Source: Atherinomorus stipes (taxonomy: Eukaryota > Chordata > Actinopteri > Atheriniformes > Atherinidae). From it: DNA of 64,000 nucleotides. Of this stretch, positions 1-12,121 are shown piece by piece. The stretch is from contig JALJCO010003961.1 in the NCBI GenBank assembly GCA_023101725.1, positions 62,001 to 126,000 on the forward strand, given 5' to 3'. A model generated the notes under the pieces. It had not been told where the DNA came from, did not search any database, and saw only the letters and a program-made list of their open reading frames with translations. The translations under genes and the position numbers were made by a program. The stretch's first letter is position 1; each line of letters begins with the position of its first letter.

Positions 1-3000
1 CTGAAAAAAAAAAAAAAGAAAAAAAAAATCACCCAATATGCATCAAAGTATTCTGTATTTCCTACCAATAAAAAAGTTTCTACCACCATCTCAAATTTGT
101 TAATAGTGGATTAAAAGAATAAAATCTTCTTAGTAATTATTAATCTGTAAAAATAAAAGTCTTAACTGACTAAATCTTGATTTAATGCAACACTTTATAG
201 TTTCGTACTGCATGCTTCAATGGAAAGTCTTTGTCACATGTAGTTGTTGGCAACAGTCTCACCCTGTATTATCTTTTTTTTTTATTAAATCACCCTTTAC
301 ATCTTTTTATAATTTGAAACACATAATAATAATAAACCAGCGGTAGAGAGCATTTCTTCACTAGATACCAGGGATCATCCTGAAGGCTGATGAGGAAGTG
401 TGCCATGCCGGCAGGGTCCTGTAGATTATTAATAAGCAGGTGTGCACGGCCCCTTGGGTTTGTTTGGGAAGTCTTGCACGCAACCCCCCTCAGCAGCGCT
501 GAAAAAGCACTTCAGACCAGACTGCTGGCAGACAGCAGGGTGACAAGGGAATCAAGAGAAGGGCCGGCTGAAGTTCAGTCTGGATTGTTTTTTTCTTCCC
601 TTTTGACTGGGTGTGTGTGGAGGTGGCAGCAGACAGGTTTATGAAATATTTAGCACTAAAACCTCAAAGTACAATTACAGCGACTTTCCTAATTGAAGTG
701 ACGCACAGACTGAAGGATAATGGAAGGGTAATAAGGGCTTTTACGGTATGTGTGTATGTCTTCATTTTTGTTACCTCACCTCCTTTTTCTTTGGTATCGA
801 CGACTTTGTCAGGACGGTTTGCTCTCATCTCGGCTTTTATGAAGCAAAACATCATCTCTGGTTGTGGGCTTGCTGTAAGGTAAACTGAGGTCAGGAACAA
901 GTAAAGGTTAGAGTCAGTGAAATGCTCTTACACAAGAATAACTGTGCAAGCTTGTTGGTGTATGTGTTTGAAAGGCTGTAAGCAAACAAGCACCGGCTCA
1001 AATAATCAACCTTCCATCAAAACTCCATCATTCTATCACCTCTGTATCACAACACTCGCCCGCCTTGGTGATTTGATATGATAATGTCCCTAATTTAAAC
1101 AAGAACATTTTGTTTCAGCAAAGAAAAAAGAAAAAAAAAAGGGAAGAAGATGAAGAATTAGAAGAGAGAAAAGTTTAAATCGATAAGTTCTGGGATTCTT
1201 GTGTGTATTTGCAAGCAAAGTCAAACTTTTGTTTGGTATGGACGAGGCAAACACTGAAGAAAATGAGATGAGTTTTATTCATTAGTTAAATGAGAAAGTC
1301 TTGATTTTGGTCCAAAGACCTACTGTAATTTATCTTTGGTGAAAACAGTGAGCCAGGCACTGAGTGGTCTACTGGCACGGCCATGGTCGGTGAAATTTTT
1401 GCTTCTGACTCCGTTGGGAGGTTTACCTTGAATTTCCAATGAGAAGCAAAAGGAGCTCTGTCTTAAAAGTGGCGGTGAATGAATAATGCATTGTATTAAA
1501 ACAGCTAAGACTGCTGTGAATTTGTGAATTTCCAGTAATAGAAGAATCTGCAGACAGAGTCACTTCATGCTTTTTTCTTACATCCTTGCAGAGAGCTCCT
1601 TTTACAGCTTCATATGATTGTCTCTCCGTTGTGTCTTATTTCATGCCCTCCAGTTATTGTTCAGGGGTAGGAAAACGTCTTTGAGTGAACTCTCAGCCTC
1701 AAGAATGTCTGAAGGGGTGCATTTCATAAATATAAATGAAATGAACAGCTTCACAGCACCGGAAAAAAGAAAACAGGTCCAGTTTTGCAAGCCAGAATAT
1801 TTCTTTACTTCCGAACAGTCAGCGATTGTAAGCTAGTTCTAACAGATGTTAAAAAAGGGTTTTAAGGGCTTGAACAAAGCTGTGTGACATTGCTGCACAC
1901 TTCAAATCATAATAGATGATGAGATTGTGCCCAGATTGAAGTTTTAGAAAAGGCTTGATTCTACAACACATATCTCATTGTGCTGCCTTGCTGTCAGTAG
2001 CAGTGTTTAACCACCAGGTGGCAGTAATGACCTACAAGGGAAGCAGTGTCACCAGAGAGGAGAAACATGATGAAAGCAATAAAAACTACATTCATACATT
2101 AATGCAAAGTTTCAGTTTAATGGCACTTTATGTTTGTAGCTCATTGCTTTTGTGGTTGGGTGCACTTCCTCTCTAGATTCATTCATTTTTATTTGATGTG
2201 CATGATAGATAAAAGCACACTGATGAGAAGTAGAGGAATTAACTCCATCTTAAATGCTGCTAGAGTAAAATGTAATAATCTTATATTATTAAGATAAAAT
2301 AAGATTCATATCCATTATCATTATTTATTTTTAAATGTTCTGTTATCCAAATGGTGGATGCTGAATATTGTCATTTACTGTAACATGATTATGCAGAAAT
2401 CATTTGGCGCTTTTACGTTGTTGTGATTATTATTTTTCTTCTTCATCCTGAGACATTTCCTCAACCTCAGGCCAAAAATGCCTTCCGTCTCCATCCATTT
2501 AAAGTGGAGCTGACATCTGCAGCTCAGTGTGATGTAGCCACACAAAATAAACAGAATAGCAGACTACAAATCAGGCTTTTTCAGCTGTAGTCAGAAAGCT
2601 CACACTCAGGATGACAAAAGCAGCACAAATTTAGAAGCAGGAGTTATAATAAGCATGTGCACGCCTGACAAATATAACTGCATCAATAATAAATTACAGC
2701 AAACGCAGCATAACCGTCCACATTAACAGAATCAATATTCACTTAGAATGACCCGTTGTGCTGCGTCTCCGGCACCTCCGGTGGATGTGTTCTTTAGAGA
2801 AGCAATTACAAAATTCCTTTTCCACCTGTGAATTGTGTGATTTTACCTCCTGACCTCCCGGCTGCAAGGAGTGATGATCTGTCATGGTCTCCCACCTTAA
2901 CTGAACACTTCATTTACCCCTGCTGTGATGTGGCATAATAGCACAGAAAGGATCGATACAGAAGTGACAATGAATTAGGACCACGTGATAAGTTATACGG

Positions 3001-4420
3001 ACATTGATAGGAAACCTTTGGAAGGATCTGAGCGTTATATAACCTGCTGAAGATGATGACACTAAAGAGACTTAAAACCACGATAATCTGCAGCCTCATT
3101 CTAAAACACCAGCAGTCGTTGATGCCATTACAACTGTAGTCAGGTAATCTTTCGTTTCATCCGTGTAGTCTCTGGATAATCTGCCAGCGCTCTGAAAAGC
3201 AGCACAGAGACAGAGCTGTGATTCTTTCATGCAGATTGCTGGGCTCTCATTGCTAAGGTTATGTACACAACAATAAACAGCTGCATCGCCTGCTGTGCTG
3301 AGACCTTAGTCATCGTCATCCTCTGCCATCTCTGTTTTACTTGAGTTCTGCACCCCTCAGGAAAAAACAATCACACCAATCTAGACTAATGCTGAACAAC
3401 TGCACAAAACTCTGCACATTTGTTGACTTTTTTGGCTCTGAAACACTGGAGGGAAAAATGCAGATCATAAACAGCCAAATCATGAACGTGTGTGCCAAGT
3501 TGTTCCACAGGAGATTTCTGTAGATTTAGATGAATGCAGCTAATAAAGCACTTAACAGGTCTACAATAGCCCCTTTTAGATAATTACAATTAATCAGTTT
3601 ATGTTTTTTGTGTTTCTGCACAGCAAGGATGTTGAAGCATAACAAGTTACATGGATGCAAGCTGATGAATTTGAGGGAAGAAGAGAAACAGACAACAAAA
3701 GAAATGGAAAACAAAAACGATGCTCCAGTTCCTGCTATGCTGAACATATGCAATTCAAACAGTGGCTATGTGCTGCGTCATTACCCTGTAGGCCAAAATG
3801 GCATAGAGAGAGAGAGAGAGAGAGAGAGAGAATTATAGATATTATAGATTTAAAAAACCTTAAGTCTCCATCCATCCAAACTGATCCCATCAACTATGCA
3901 GTATTGCCTTTTTTTATCACCATACATAAGTACAACAATATTCCAGGGAGTATTTAAAGGTATTTATAATGAACTTTATGTATAAGCATCAGTTCACTGG
4001 TAAAAAAAAAAAAGTTTTAAAAAATTGCATGTACAGTTTTGTTATTTCAATGGTGCACAAAAAAACAGTTTCTCTGGTAAAATGGGGTTTAAAAAAAACA
4101 AACAAAACATTAGTTAAATTCTAAAACTCAAACACTGGTGCAGAGAAAATAATTCGATTCAGCTTTTTTGTATAGCCACAATTAAATTTATCTCTTTATG
4201 ACTGTACGGACTAAATCTATTGAAGCCAATTCATTGTGATCTGATTAAAACAAATCTACATGAGTGTGTTCATACCAGCCAGTTCATTAAAAATACCCAC
4301 CAAGCTAAGGAAAGTACATCAGCTTCGTAGTTAACTCCAACTTACACGGTAAATCTATGCGATATGTGATTTACATTCATATAATTGTAAAGTATACATA
4401 TATCATGTTACATCTTTGTT
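1..4420. other. Intergenic, no gene seen
   Basis: AT-rich non-coding DNA opening with an A-rich run. All open frames are short, with no recognisable protein motif or plausible exon boundaries. The only clear structure is a (GA)n microsatellite at about 3803-3831. No RNA gene or well-bounded mobile element was recognised, though old unrecognised repeats may be present. Confidence 0.6.
3803..3831. repeat. (GA)n microsatellite
   Basis: About 14 uninterrupted GA dinucleotide units. Simple tandem repeat with no sign of function. Confidence 0.95.
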
Positions 4421-5043
4421 AAAGCATAACATTCTTTTTTTTAAACCTGGACCTTATTTCTATGAGTTTATACATGCATTTACTCAACAGTAAAATTTCT
4501 GTATCACTTTGACTCCTTCGGAAGATATTGCGTTGAGTCGCCCGTTGGTGTACATCAATATAATGGCAGAGAGAGGGCAGCCTCTATATAAGGCAAAACT
4601 CCATCATTTTCACCAATAGTTTAAGGAGAATGAATGAACAAACAAGTGCTATTGTCCCGTGAATCCATTTTTAGCTTTCTGTTAGTTATCAGAGTGTTCT
4701 ATACAGTTTTCGGGGCTGCGTGTCCACGATGCGCGCTTCTGTAGTACAGCTAAGAAGAACAGCTCGCTACCCAGACAAAAAACTCCACAATTCGCGAAAC
4801 TCTGAACTCACAGAACAATAGTACCTATTTGTTCATTCTACTAAAAGCATTGGTGAAATGAAGGAGTTTTGGTGCACATAATGCTTTAAGCTGCCTCATC
4901 TCTACTTAGATGTTCGCTGAAGGGCGACTCAACCTCATATCTTCAGAATTAGTCAAAGTGATGCAGAAATTTTACTGGTGAGTAAATGCACGTATAAACT
5001 CCTAGAAATAAGATCCAGGTTGGAAAAAATAAAGTTATCCTCT
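4421..5043. mobile_element. Inverted-repeat MITE with long (>100 bp) TIRs
   Basis: The left end (about 4421-4550) and the reverse complement of the right end (about 4915-5043) align over more than 100 bp. Both share CCTGGA, CTTATTTCTA, GAGTTTATAC, TGCATTTACTCA and TTTGACT in the same order. The roughly 370-bp interior has no coding potential. This is the layout of a non-autonomous DNA transposon or fold-back element. A further partial terminal copy lies in the trhr intron at about 25630-25735, so the family is dispersed. I could not assign the superfamily because the exact outer ends and target-site duplication are unclear. Confidence 0.8.
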
Positions 5044-5265
5044 AAAATTGCTGTCAAAATTATGAAAGCAAGTGGACTCCTTACATTTTGAAGAGTTTTT
5101 GGCTGAATCCCGTGAGGCTTCCTCAGCCCTGACTGAATGCTTGGGTGTCAGTCCACTGAGAGTCATTTGAGTGTGTCTTTGACCTCCCTGTCCATCATGT
5201 GAAACATTCAGGTCACATGATTTAAGGTGCAAATGGTGGTAAATCCGCCAGGGGATGGATGTCAA
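5044..5265 (-). mobile_element. Fragment of dispersed fish retroelement-like repeat
   Basis: On the minus strand this carries the phrase GAGGAAGCCTCACGGGA followed by an AAGGAGTCCACTTGC-type block. I recall this as part of an abundant teleost retroelement 3' repeat (Penelope-like or LINE; class not certain). A relative lies at about 13410-13760 on the + strand, sharing the CATGTGACC and GATGG-type blocks upstream of the same motif. It abuts the right end of the 4421-5043 MITE. An 76-codon open frame here looks like chance reading of the repeat. Confidence 0.45.
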
Positions 5266-5740
5266 AGCGGCTCCGGTGGTTGGCCCAGTTTAGAATAGAT
5301 AACTTTCTTTTCTCCTTTTTTCCTTCGGTGATAGAGTGTTTCGAACAGAAGAAGATAGAAAAGGAAAGCTCATGGCGGACCAGGTCGCTGCATAGTGAAT
5401 GAGGAAGTAAATGACCTCAAGAAATCTCACCAATGGGTCAAAGAGACAGGCTAGATGGACGGCTATGATCTAAGCACCTGAGCCAAAACAGTACCAAGGG
5501 CATGAATCTTAACAATGATGCACAACAAACCTTCAAGCACTTTTTCTGTGGTTGTTTTTGCTCTGCAGACAGGAGTGAAGTGACTTAATGGCTGACATGT
5601 ATGAGATGGCAGAAAATTAAAATAACTCATGCACAGAGCTTCACTCCTTTGTTTTATTTAGGTTTTTGGAGGCTCATGTTAAGAATTGTCAACAACTTGT
5701 CAATATTTCCAGCTTTTGCTGCCAGTTCCAGTGGTGCGTT
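5266..5740. other. Intergenic, nothing recognised
   Basis: No gene or bounded repeat was recognised. The right-hand part may be an older, unreadable portion of the LINE that becomes recognisable downstream. Confidence 0.4.
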
Positions 5741-6740
5741 CACACGTTCAGTCACATGGGCCAGTCTGTGTGCATATAACACGTCAGCAGACTGGACCCA
5801 CAGACGTTCAGACAAACCAGACCTAAGATATGTATTTAAGGAGCACCACAAGGGACTGTACTCTCACCATTCCTCTTTACACTGTACACCTCAGACTTCC
5901 AGTATAACTCTGAGTCCTGTCATCTGCAGAAATATTCTGATGACTCTGCTGTTGTGGGGTGTATTAGTGATGGACAAGAAGCCGAATACAGGGAACTTGT
6001 CAATCAGTTTGTGAAATGGTGCAGTAACAATCAGCTCATCTTAAATACCAGCAAGACTAAAGAGATGATTGTTGACTTCAGGAGGAGCAAGAATAAGCAG
6101 CATAGTCCTGTCTACATCCTGGAAGAGGAGGTGGAGGTGGTAGAGAACTACAAATATCTTGGAGTTCAGCTGGACAACAGACTTGATTGGAAATGCAACT
6201 GTGACTACATCTACAAGAAAGGTCTGAGCAGACTCTTCTTCTTAAGGAAGCTAAAATCATTTAATGTCTGCAAAAAGATGTTACAGATCTTCTATAAGTC
6301 TGTGGTAGAAAGTGCAATTAGCTTTGCAGCCATCTGCTGGGGCAGCAGCATCAGAACCAGAGACTTGAAGAAACTAAACAAGCTGATCAAGAAAGCTGGT
6401 TCTGTGCTGGGGATAACTCTGGAGCCGCTGGAGCTGATCGTTCAAAAAAGAATGCTTCACAAGCTTATGAAGATGATGGAGGACACTTCCCATCCTCTCT
6501 ACAACACGGTGAAGAATCAACAGAGTGTGTTCAGTGGGAGGCTGCATCAAGTTCGCTGTAGGACGGAGAGATACAGGAATTCATTCCTGCCAGCAACCAT
6601 CACCCTAAAGAACAAGACTAACTGACTTTTTGTTTATTTATAAAAAAAAAAAAAAAAAAAAAAAAGTGAGCTTTTACAATACTGAATTTCCCTTCGGGGA
6701 TGAATAAAGTATTTTTCATTTCATTTCATTTTCATTTCAT
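5741..6740 (+). mobile_element. 5'-truncated L2/Maui-like LINE: RT C-terminal half plus 3' tail
   Basis: From 5840 to 6625 one frame reads a reverse transcriptase C-terminal half. It begins GAPQGTVLSP, followed by the catalytic YSDD box at 5933-5944, then KTKEMIVDFRR, YKYLGVQLDNRLDW, SRLFFLRKL, CWGSS and FLPA, ending at a stop at 6623-6625. This string of motifs is diagnostic of L2-clade fish LINEs (Maui-like). A stop at 5837-5839 interrupts the frame upstream, and 5741-5836 reads only as a decayed RT. After an A-rich stretch (about 6642-6665) comes the typical L2 3' tail: GAATTTCCCTTCGGGGAT, AATAAAGTA, then CATTT-type short repeats. It is 5' truncated and cannot move. The frame is well preserved, so the copy is not very old. 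Confidence 0.93.
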
Positions 6741-6934
6741 TATCAAAGCTTAAGGAGGTGCTGAAAACAGCCAAGGCTCTGGCTGCCTGGAGTTGGATAT
6801 ATTCGGTTGAGTAGTGACGTACCAGTGGTTTTGTTGAGATCTGTTCAGGGTTATATTCAAGAGAGAGCCAGAGGTGACAGGAGAACAGGTGGTGAGTGAT
6901 GGAGGTCAAACTGGGATTTGTTAGAGCTCAAGCC

Positions 6935-7403
6935 TTAAAAGACCTAACTTTTCAACCTTAAAAATCTGCATTTCTGACTTATTTTGATGGCACACCAATA
7001 TTCATTGTGCGCATTTCTCGAACCATCACTGCCCAGCAGCGTCCCGAAGCTCAGAAACCGCGCTATGTAACTTTTTGATACGGGACGAGACCGTGACGCT
7101 GCACCGGACTATTGGTAGTGCACTGCTAGCAAAGGCATATGAACTACTGTAGATATGAACACAGCTGGTGTTTTGAACGCACAGCATGGTGGATTCGGCA
7201 AAGAAATGCACGGAAACATTACTGGAGGTAGAGATGAAAGAAAGAGAGGAAGGGACAGAACAAGATAGAAGACAAGAATCAAGATAAGACTCTTTTACTG
7301 GATGGAGGGAGCTCACAGTGGGATGCCAGATGGATGCTAGTTTAGCCGTTGATAGGGGCGCGTCACTGAGAAAACCACTGAAAGTTATGTTGTGGGTCTT
7401 TAA
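6935..7403. mobile_element. TTAA-flanked MITE, copy 1
   Basis: Bounded by TTAA at 6935-6938 and 7400-7403. The right end reads GTTGTGGGTCT before TTAA and the left end AAGACC after it. It is the same family as the copies at 28940-29388, 60017-60442 and 61630-61821. They share blocks such as GATGGCACACCAA, TATTCATTGTGCGCA, GATGGATGCTAGTTTAGCCG and GCGCGTCACTGAGAAAA. It has no transposase. The 144-codon minus-strand frame inside is not conserved in the other copies. TTAA flanks suggest mobilisation by a piggyBac- or Kolobok-type transposase (inference). Confidence 0.88.
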
Positions 7404-7469
7404 ACCAGACTGGCAATCTATAGGTTTATGCTCCTTTCCATATGTGAGCAGAAAATCCATCCAGAGTTA

Positions 7470-7712
7470 CAAGTTTACTCCAGATTAACACCAGTCCCTT
7501 TAAATCACACTTAAAACCTAATTTTTATTCTTTGGCATTTAACATTATCTTAGATTTCAACTTGTTTTCATTTACTTTCTAATTTACTGATTAAACTGTG
7601 CTTTTATTAACATATTTCATCTCTTTTAGACTATTTTGGCTTTTCTTTTCACTGCGTAAAGCACTTTGTCTGACTTTATTGCTGTTTCTAACGTCCTTTA
7701 TAAATAAAGTGG
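7470..7712 (+). mobile_element. 3' end of CR1/L2-like LINE
   Basis: The sequence reads FKSHLKPNFYSLAF (about 7499-7540), matching the extreme C-terminus of the LINE family that runs off the window at 64000 (EFKSFLK). It is followed by a short AT-rich 3'UTR with AAAGCACTTTG and CTTTATAAATAAAG near 7708. It is a solo tail, heavily 5' truncated. Confidence 0.65.
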
Positions 7713-8105
7713 CATGGTTCTCACTACTAGGCTGTGGTGGGCAGTACTCGGGAATCCAGAGACAAAAACAGGCCATACACAAAGCAAAGCTGGATACACC
7801 CAAGGGAGGGAAACTCTGGGAAGAGGAGAGGATGCTGCTTAACTTGAAAGTTGGGACTGAAGATGAGATGCATTAAGAGGCAACTTGAAGAAACTCACTT
7901 CATCTTGAGACCATGACAGTGCAGTGGTATCCTTTCTGACAAATCAACATACAGCTTCACAGATTGGTGCATGGAAATCTTTTACTATGATGTATGAGCC
8001 AAAAATGACTCAGTATAAGCGGTTTCATGAATTTCATACAGTTCCCAGATCTTGGGGTCTGACACACATTTGTGGGGTCATTGACATAATGCATTCCCGC
8101 GCCCC
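7713..8105. other. Intergenic, nothing recognised
   Basis: No coding exon, RNA gene or bounded repeat recognised. Confidence 0.5.
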
Positions 8106-8592
8106 TTAAGGCTGGAATACTTGCGGCTGTCAACGCTTCTGCATATGCATCATGGCGCCCACGCATTCCCAGTGTACCTACGGCACTAACAGGCATTGAC
8201 GTTAGGTAACATGCCACATGTGCGTGGTTCAATATTGACTTGAACGCTAGAGGTGCTCATGCGTAGAAAAGCGTAGAAACTGGAGGTCAGAGATAAACAT
8301 GACGGCGAGTTGTTTTGAAAAGCGTTTTTTTTTTTTTGGACCTTGTCCACAACTACCAGTATTTACATGATTTTTCCTCCCTGTTGCACGGTGATAAACA
8401 GGTTTGTTTGTGGGGGTTTTTTTTCCAGAAAAGACTTTATCATTCACGTATCCCCCAGAAATACAATATGACATGCAGATTGACCTTTTCATAATTTCAA
8501 TGTCCTAACACAGTGTACTGCTCTTCAAGGTGACTTCTGGTATCGTGCATCATGGCCACTGCGTGCTACAGCAAGTATATTCAAAGACGATG
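8106..8592. mobile_element. Probable MITE, degraded termini
   Basis: The left end (GGCTGGAATACTTGCGGCTG) and the reverse complement of the right end (TTTGAATATACTTGCTGTAG) look like divergent terminal inverted repeats around a non-coding interior with T-runs. Class and exact borders are uncertain. Confidence 0.4.
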
Positions 8593-9950
8593 AGTGAACA
8601 GTTGCGTACGCAGCAAGTAGATCCCACCCCAGCCCTAACCATCACAACTGATTGCCTAAACTTAAATTAGCAGATATTATCGGTTTACACTGCTATAAAA
8701 CTGCCGGAGCATGGCGGATTTTGTAGTCCTAAGAAACCAAAGAAGCTACTGAATCAAATGATACCAAGGTTTTTGTGAACTACATTACCCAGGTAACCTT
8801 TCTTTATGGCTAAAAGACTGGAGGTTGTTGCGCAATAGGGCTTTGATGCAGAGCGGAAGGATAAGTGTGACGGGCCGGTGTTTTGTTTGTGTCTGCCGGA
8901 TGTTATGAGTTGGATAGTTTTATTTGAAGTTTTATATCGTTTGGAAAATTACATTTGGCTGGGAAAAAAAGATGTACATCACTAAGACAGCGGAGATATT
9001 TGCGGAGATACAGCAGCATAGAGATGTAGAGTTACCAGACCCTCCTGCCTCAGACAGCTACAACTTGCCAGTTCGAATGGAGCTATTTTTTTCTACGTGA
9101 AAGTTGGACGGTCTATGAGTGAGTTCTTGTACTCTTTTTAAATTGTGTTTACTTTTGTTGATTACCTTCGTGATTACATGCTAGTTGACATGCTAATTTG
9201 TGTTGACCTGCCAGTTATTTACCTTTTTATATGAACAGATCACCACAATATATATGTAATATATAGCACTAAACCAAGGCAATCTACTGAATACATTTTT
9301 TTCATATTTTCACTGCATTTGTCTCTTTTGGCCCCATGTATACATTTCAGAATGTATTCACTTCTATATCATAGTTACTGTCTTCTGTTTCATATGGTGT
9401 AAAACTGTGCCAAATTGAAACAATCTGATCCCTGGTAGATTTGACCTGGTGAAGGCTTTCCTAAAACTTGTGTAAGATCTTTTTTTTTTAATTCAAACTT
9501 TCAAATTTGTATCTGTCTTCATGAAATCATTATTACCATGCTGTTACCATCTGACAAATAATAAAAAACAACAGGCAAGCATAGAAATTTCACAATTTTC
9601 CTCTATATTATTGTAATTTACTGAGGAATAGTAACAGATACAACATTTTTAACACAGGAAACATTCTCTGAAGTCTCCAGATGTCCCTAGATACCAAGAA
9701 CATGAAAATTAACCTTATTATTGTGGAACAATTCTTCATTTACTTTGTGTACTTCTTGTCAGGCTTTTTTTTGTTTGTTTTTTTTTCTGAAAATATGGCT
9801 AGGGCTTAAGAGGTTAACCCAAACCAAAACCCAATTCTAACCCAATTTTGACCCCAAAAAGGGGTCCTTCTAAGTGAGGATCAGCCATTATGTCCTCACT
9901 TTCCAAAAATGCCCTCACTTTGTTGGTTAAAAATGGTTCTCATAATGTAG
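8593..9950. other. Intergenic, no gene; weak repeat traces
   Basis: No supported exon. Around 9885-9945 the text GTCCTCACTTTCCAAAAATG, then CCCTCACTTTGTTGG, resembles a common fish repeat, but I cannot delimit it. Confidence 0.4.
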
Positions 9951-10111
9951 TAAGGGCCAATTCCAATTCCTATCTTAACCCTCAAGCTCAACCCTCAGTA
10001 GCCCTCAAAACCAAGCTATTTTGTGACTTGGAAATGGGACACCCTTAAATGCAGATACGCCTTCAAACTGTGGGGGACAGCATGACACCAAAGCGGCGTT
10101 CAGTCTGTCAA

Positions 10112-10181
10112 TTCAGAAGAAGAAGACGAAGAAGATGAAGAAGAAGAAGAAGAAGAAAAAGAAGAAAAAGACGAAGAAGAA
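10112..10181. repeat. (GAA)n-rich purine tract
   Basis: Imperfect GAA/GAC/GAT trinucleotide array on the + strand, located between the left half of the TIR element and the nested LINE. Confidence 0.9.
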
Positions 10182-10255
10182 TTTACTTTACATTTATTTG
10201 CACTGTTAAACCTACCTAACCATGGACATACTTAGTCTTTGAAAAGGTAGGCGGG

Positions 10256-11466
10256 ATAGAGTTTCTCTTGAAATGTGAGTTTGATGTTAGCAAACTTCCT
10301 ATTCACCTTTCATCATTCCATAAACAAATACTTTTACACTGGCTACTCATGTACAAACACAACTTCTCTCCCCACATCTCATTTGGAATAATAAGTATAT
10401 CAAATATAAAAATAAATCAATTTTCTATGACAACAGAGTTAGAAATAAGATTTTATTTATTTCAGATTTAATAAATGAAAATGGTACTCTCCTTTCCTAT
10501 GCTGAATTCTTAGGGAAATTTGGTATTCCAGTTCCTGTTCGTGAATATTGTGTAATCTTTTATGCTATTCCTATTTCTTATACCAAATTACTACAAGGGA
10601 ACCATAACACTAGTCTCTTTACAAACATTGACTCTGCAATTATTCTCAATGGAATTAATATTAAAGATAAAAAGTGTAACAATAAGTTTCTTAGACAATT
10701 AATCATTACACCTACTCTCCCACGATGTACATTTATCTGGAATGCCTCTTTTGCCAATATTAATTGGAAAGGGGCATGGAGTTTCTCTAATAAATACTGT
10801 TGCACAAATAAAGTTAAAGAAATCCACTTTAAAATAATTCATCGTATTTATCCTACAAACCAATTTCTTCAGAAGTATAGGAATGATGTATCTGAACTGT
10901 GTACATTTTGTAACACCTGTCCAGAAAGCCTTTTACACCTTTTTGTGGAATGTGTTCATGTGAAATTCTTTTGGATGAATATTGAACTCCTCTTTTTTGA
11001 TTGTTGTCATTCAAAGATTTCTTTATCTAAGAAAGACATTATCTTCTTCTATGATGGCACTGTTTGTGGAAAGAAAAAAAAAATGTTTCTATTAAATCTT
11101 TTCATTTTATTTGCTAAGTAGGCTACCACATTCATAAATGCAAATGGGCTCATACTATTCCCAGTATTCAGTATTTTAAAAATGATTTTTCCTTATACCT
11201 CAACACTCTTAAAGGTCTCTCTAATCAGAAAGCTATTCAAACTCTGGACTTTTTGAAAACCCATCCTCTTAACTTTTGATGTGTATTTGATTTGTACCCC
11301 ATGGTTATTCACTTGTTCTATGTGAATATTTATTTTATTATTGTAATGGAGCGAAATTGTCTTTTTGCCTGAATCACACTGTTAAACACATTCTGAAATA
11401 TTTTACATGACATTGTCTGACATTGTAACAAAGCTCTTAATAAAGTTTATAAAAAAAAAACAAAAA
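10256..11466 (+). mobile_element. 5'-truncated L1-like LINE 3' end with zinc-binding RT domain
   Basis: Three frame-linked segments translate as the C-terminus of a fish L1-type ORF2. FHKQILLHWLLMYKHNFSPH (about 10315-10373) is followed, after a frameshift near 10375-10390, by IWNNKYIKYKNKSIF. The frame then runs to a TAG at 11119-11121 and includes FISDLINENG, NKVKEIHFKIIHRIYP and a Cys/His cluster CTFCNTCPESLLHLFVECVH. That cluster is the zinc-binding region found at the C-terminus of L1-type RTs. A second shift at about 11121 restores the frame to a TGA at 11277-11279. The 3'UTR ends in AATAAAGTT and an A-rich tail (about 11450-11466). At least two frameshifts make it defective. Confidence 0.9.
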
Positions 11467-12121
11467 ACGTGGACATATTCAGCTGTCACCGCATACCATG
11501 GCTGTCAGTCAGCTGACCTGCACGTCACCTGACTGACAATTGTCATTAGGACTCGACCTGCAAAGAGCGCGAGGAGCTTTGTTTAGAGAAGGAATGAAAC
11601 AGAACTATTGTTAGATAACTCTGCGGTTGACATCAGATGACATCAGTCCGGTCGTCTCATACTGTTATCGGCACAAGCACATTATACAGGCTGTTATCTT
11701 GATAAAACAATTAATGCAGAGAAAAAAAGACTATTTTGTAACGTTAACTATGGCAACATGGCTTGACTGCACCGGCCGCTGTTGACATAAGATCGTAAAA
11801 TTAAAATAGTAATAATGCAACAATGAGGTAACTGATCCATAACATGGGCCTTAACTAAGATAATACAATGGTTTCCGTAATATTTATATCTCCATTAACA
11901 AAGAAAATACTTAAGATTTGTAGCTCTCCTTCTTTAACACTTGCATTCTGGGTAGCCCTTACTCACAAGGGTGGTGTCGGAGAATCTCAATACTAAGGGC
12001 AATTCAGCCCTCAAACTTGCCCCTCAACTTAACTTTCTGAGAATCGGGACAGCACTTGCACTTCGCAGAAGTGCGCATTTTTTAGATTGAGGGTTAAGAC
12101 AGGAATTGGAATTACCCCTAA

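Larger units (their letters stand above)
9951..12121. mobile_element. TIR DNA transposon (non-autonomous) interrupted by a LINE
   Basis: The left terminus at 9951 (AGGGCCAATTCCAATTCC, then TATCTTAACCCTCAA) matches the reverse complement of the right terminus ending near 12121 (AGGGGTAATTCCAATTCC, then TGTCTTAACCCTCAA) over about 35 bp with few mismatches. The parts outside the nested L1-like LINE (10256-11466) total about 0.95 kb and show no transposase. Superfamily is undetermined because the target-site duplication is not clear. Confidence 0.75.

Noticed and set aside
7026..7460. 144-codon minus-strand frame
   Set aside because: Lies almost wholly within a TTAA MITE. The frame is not conserved in the other copies.
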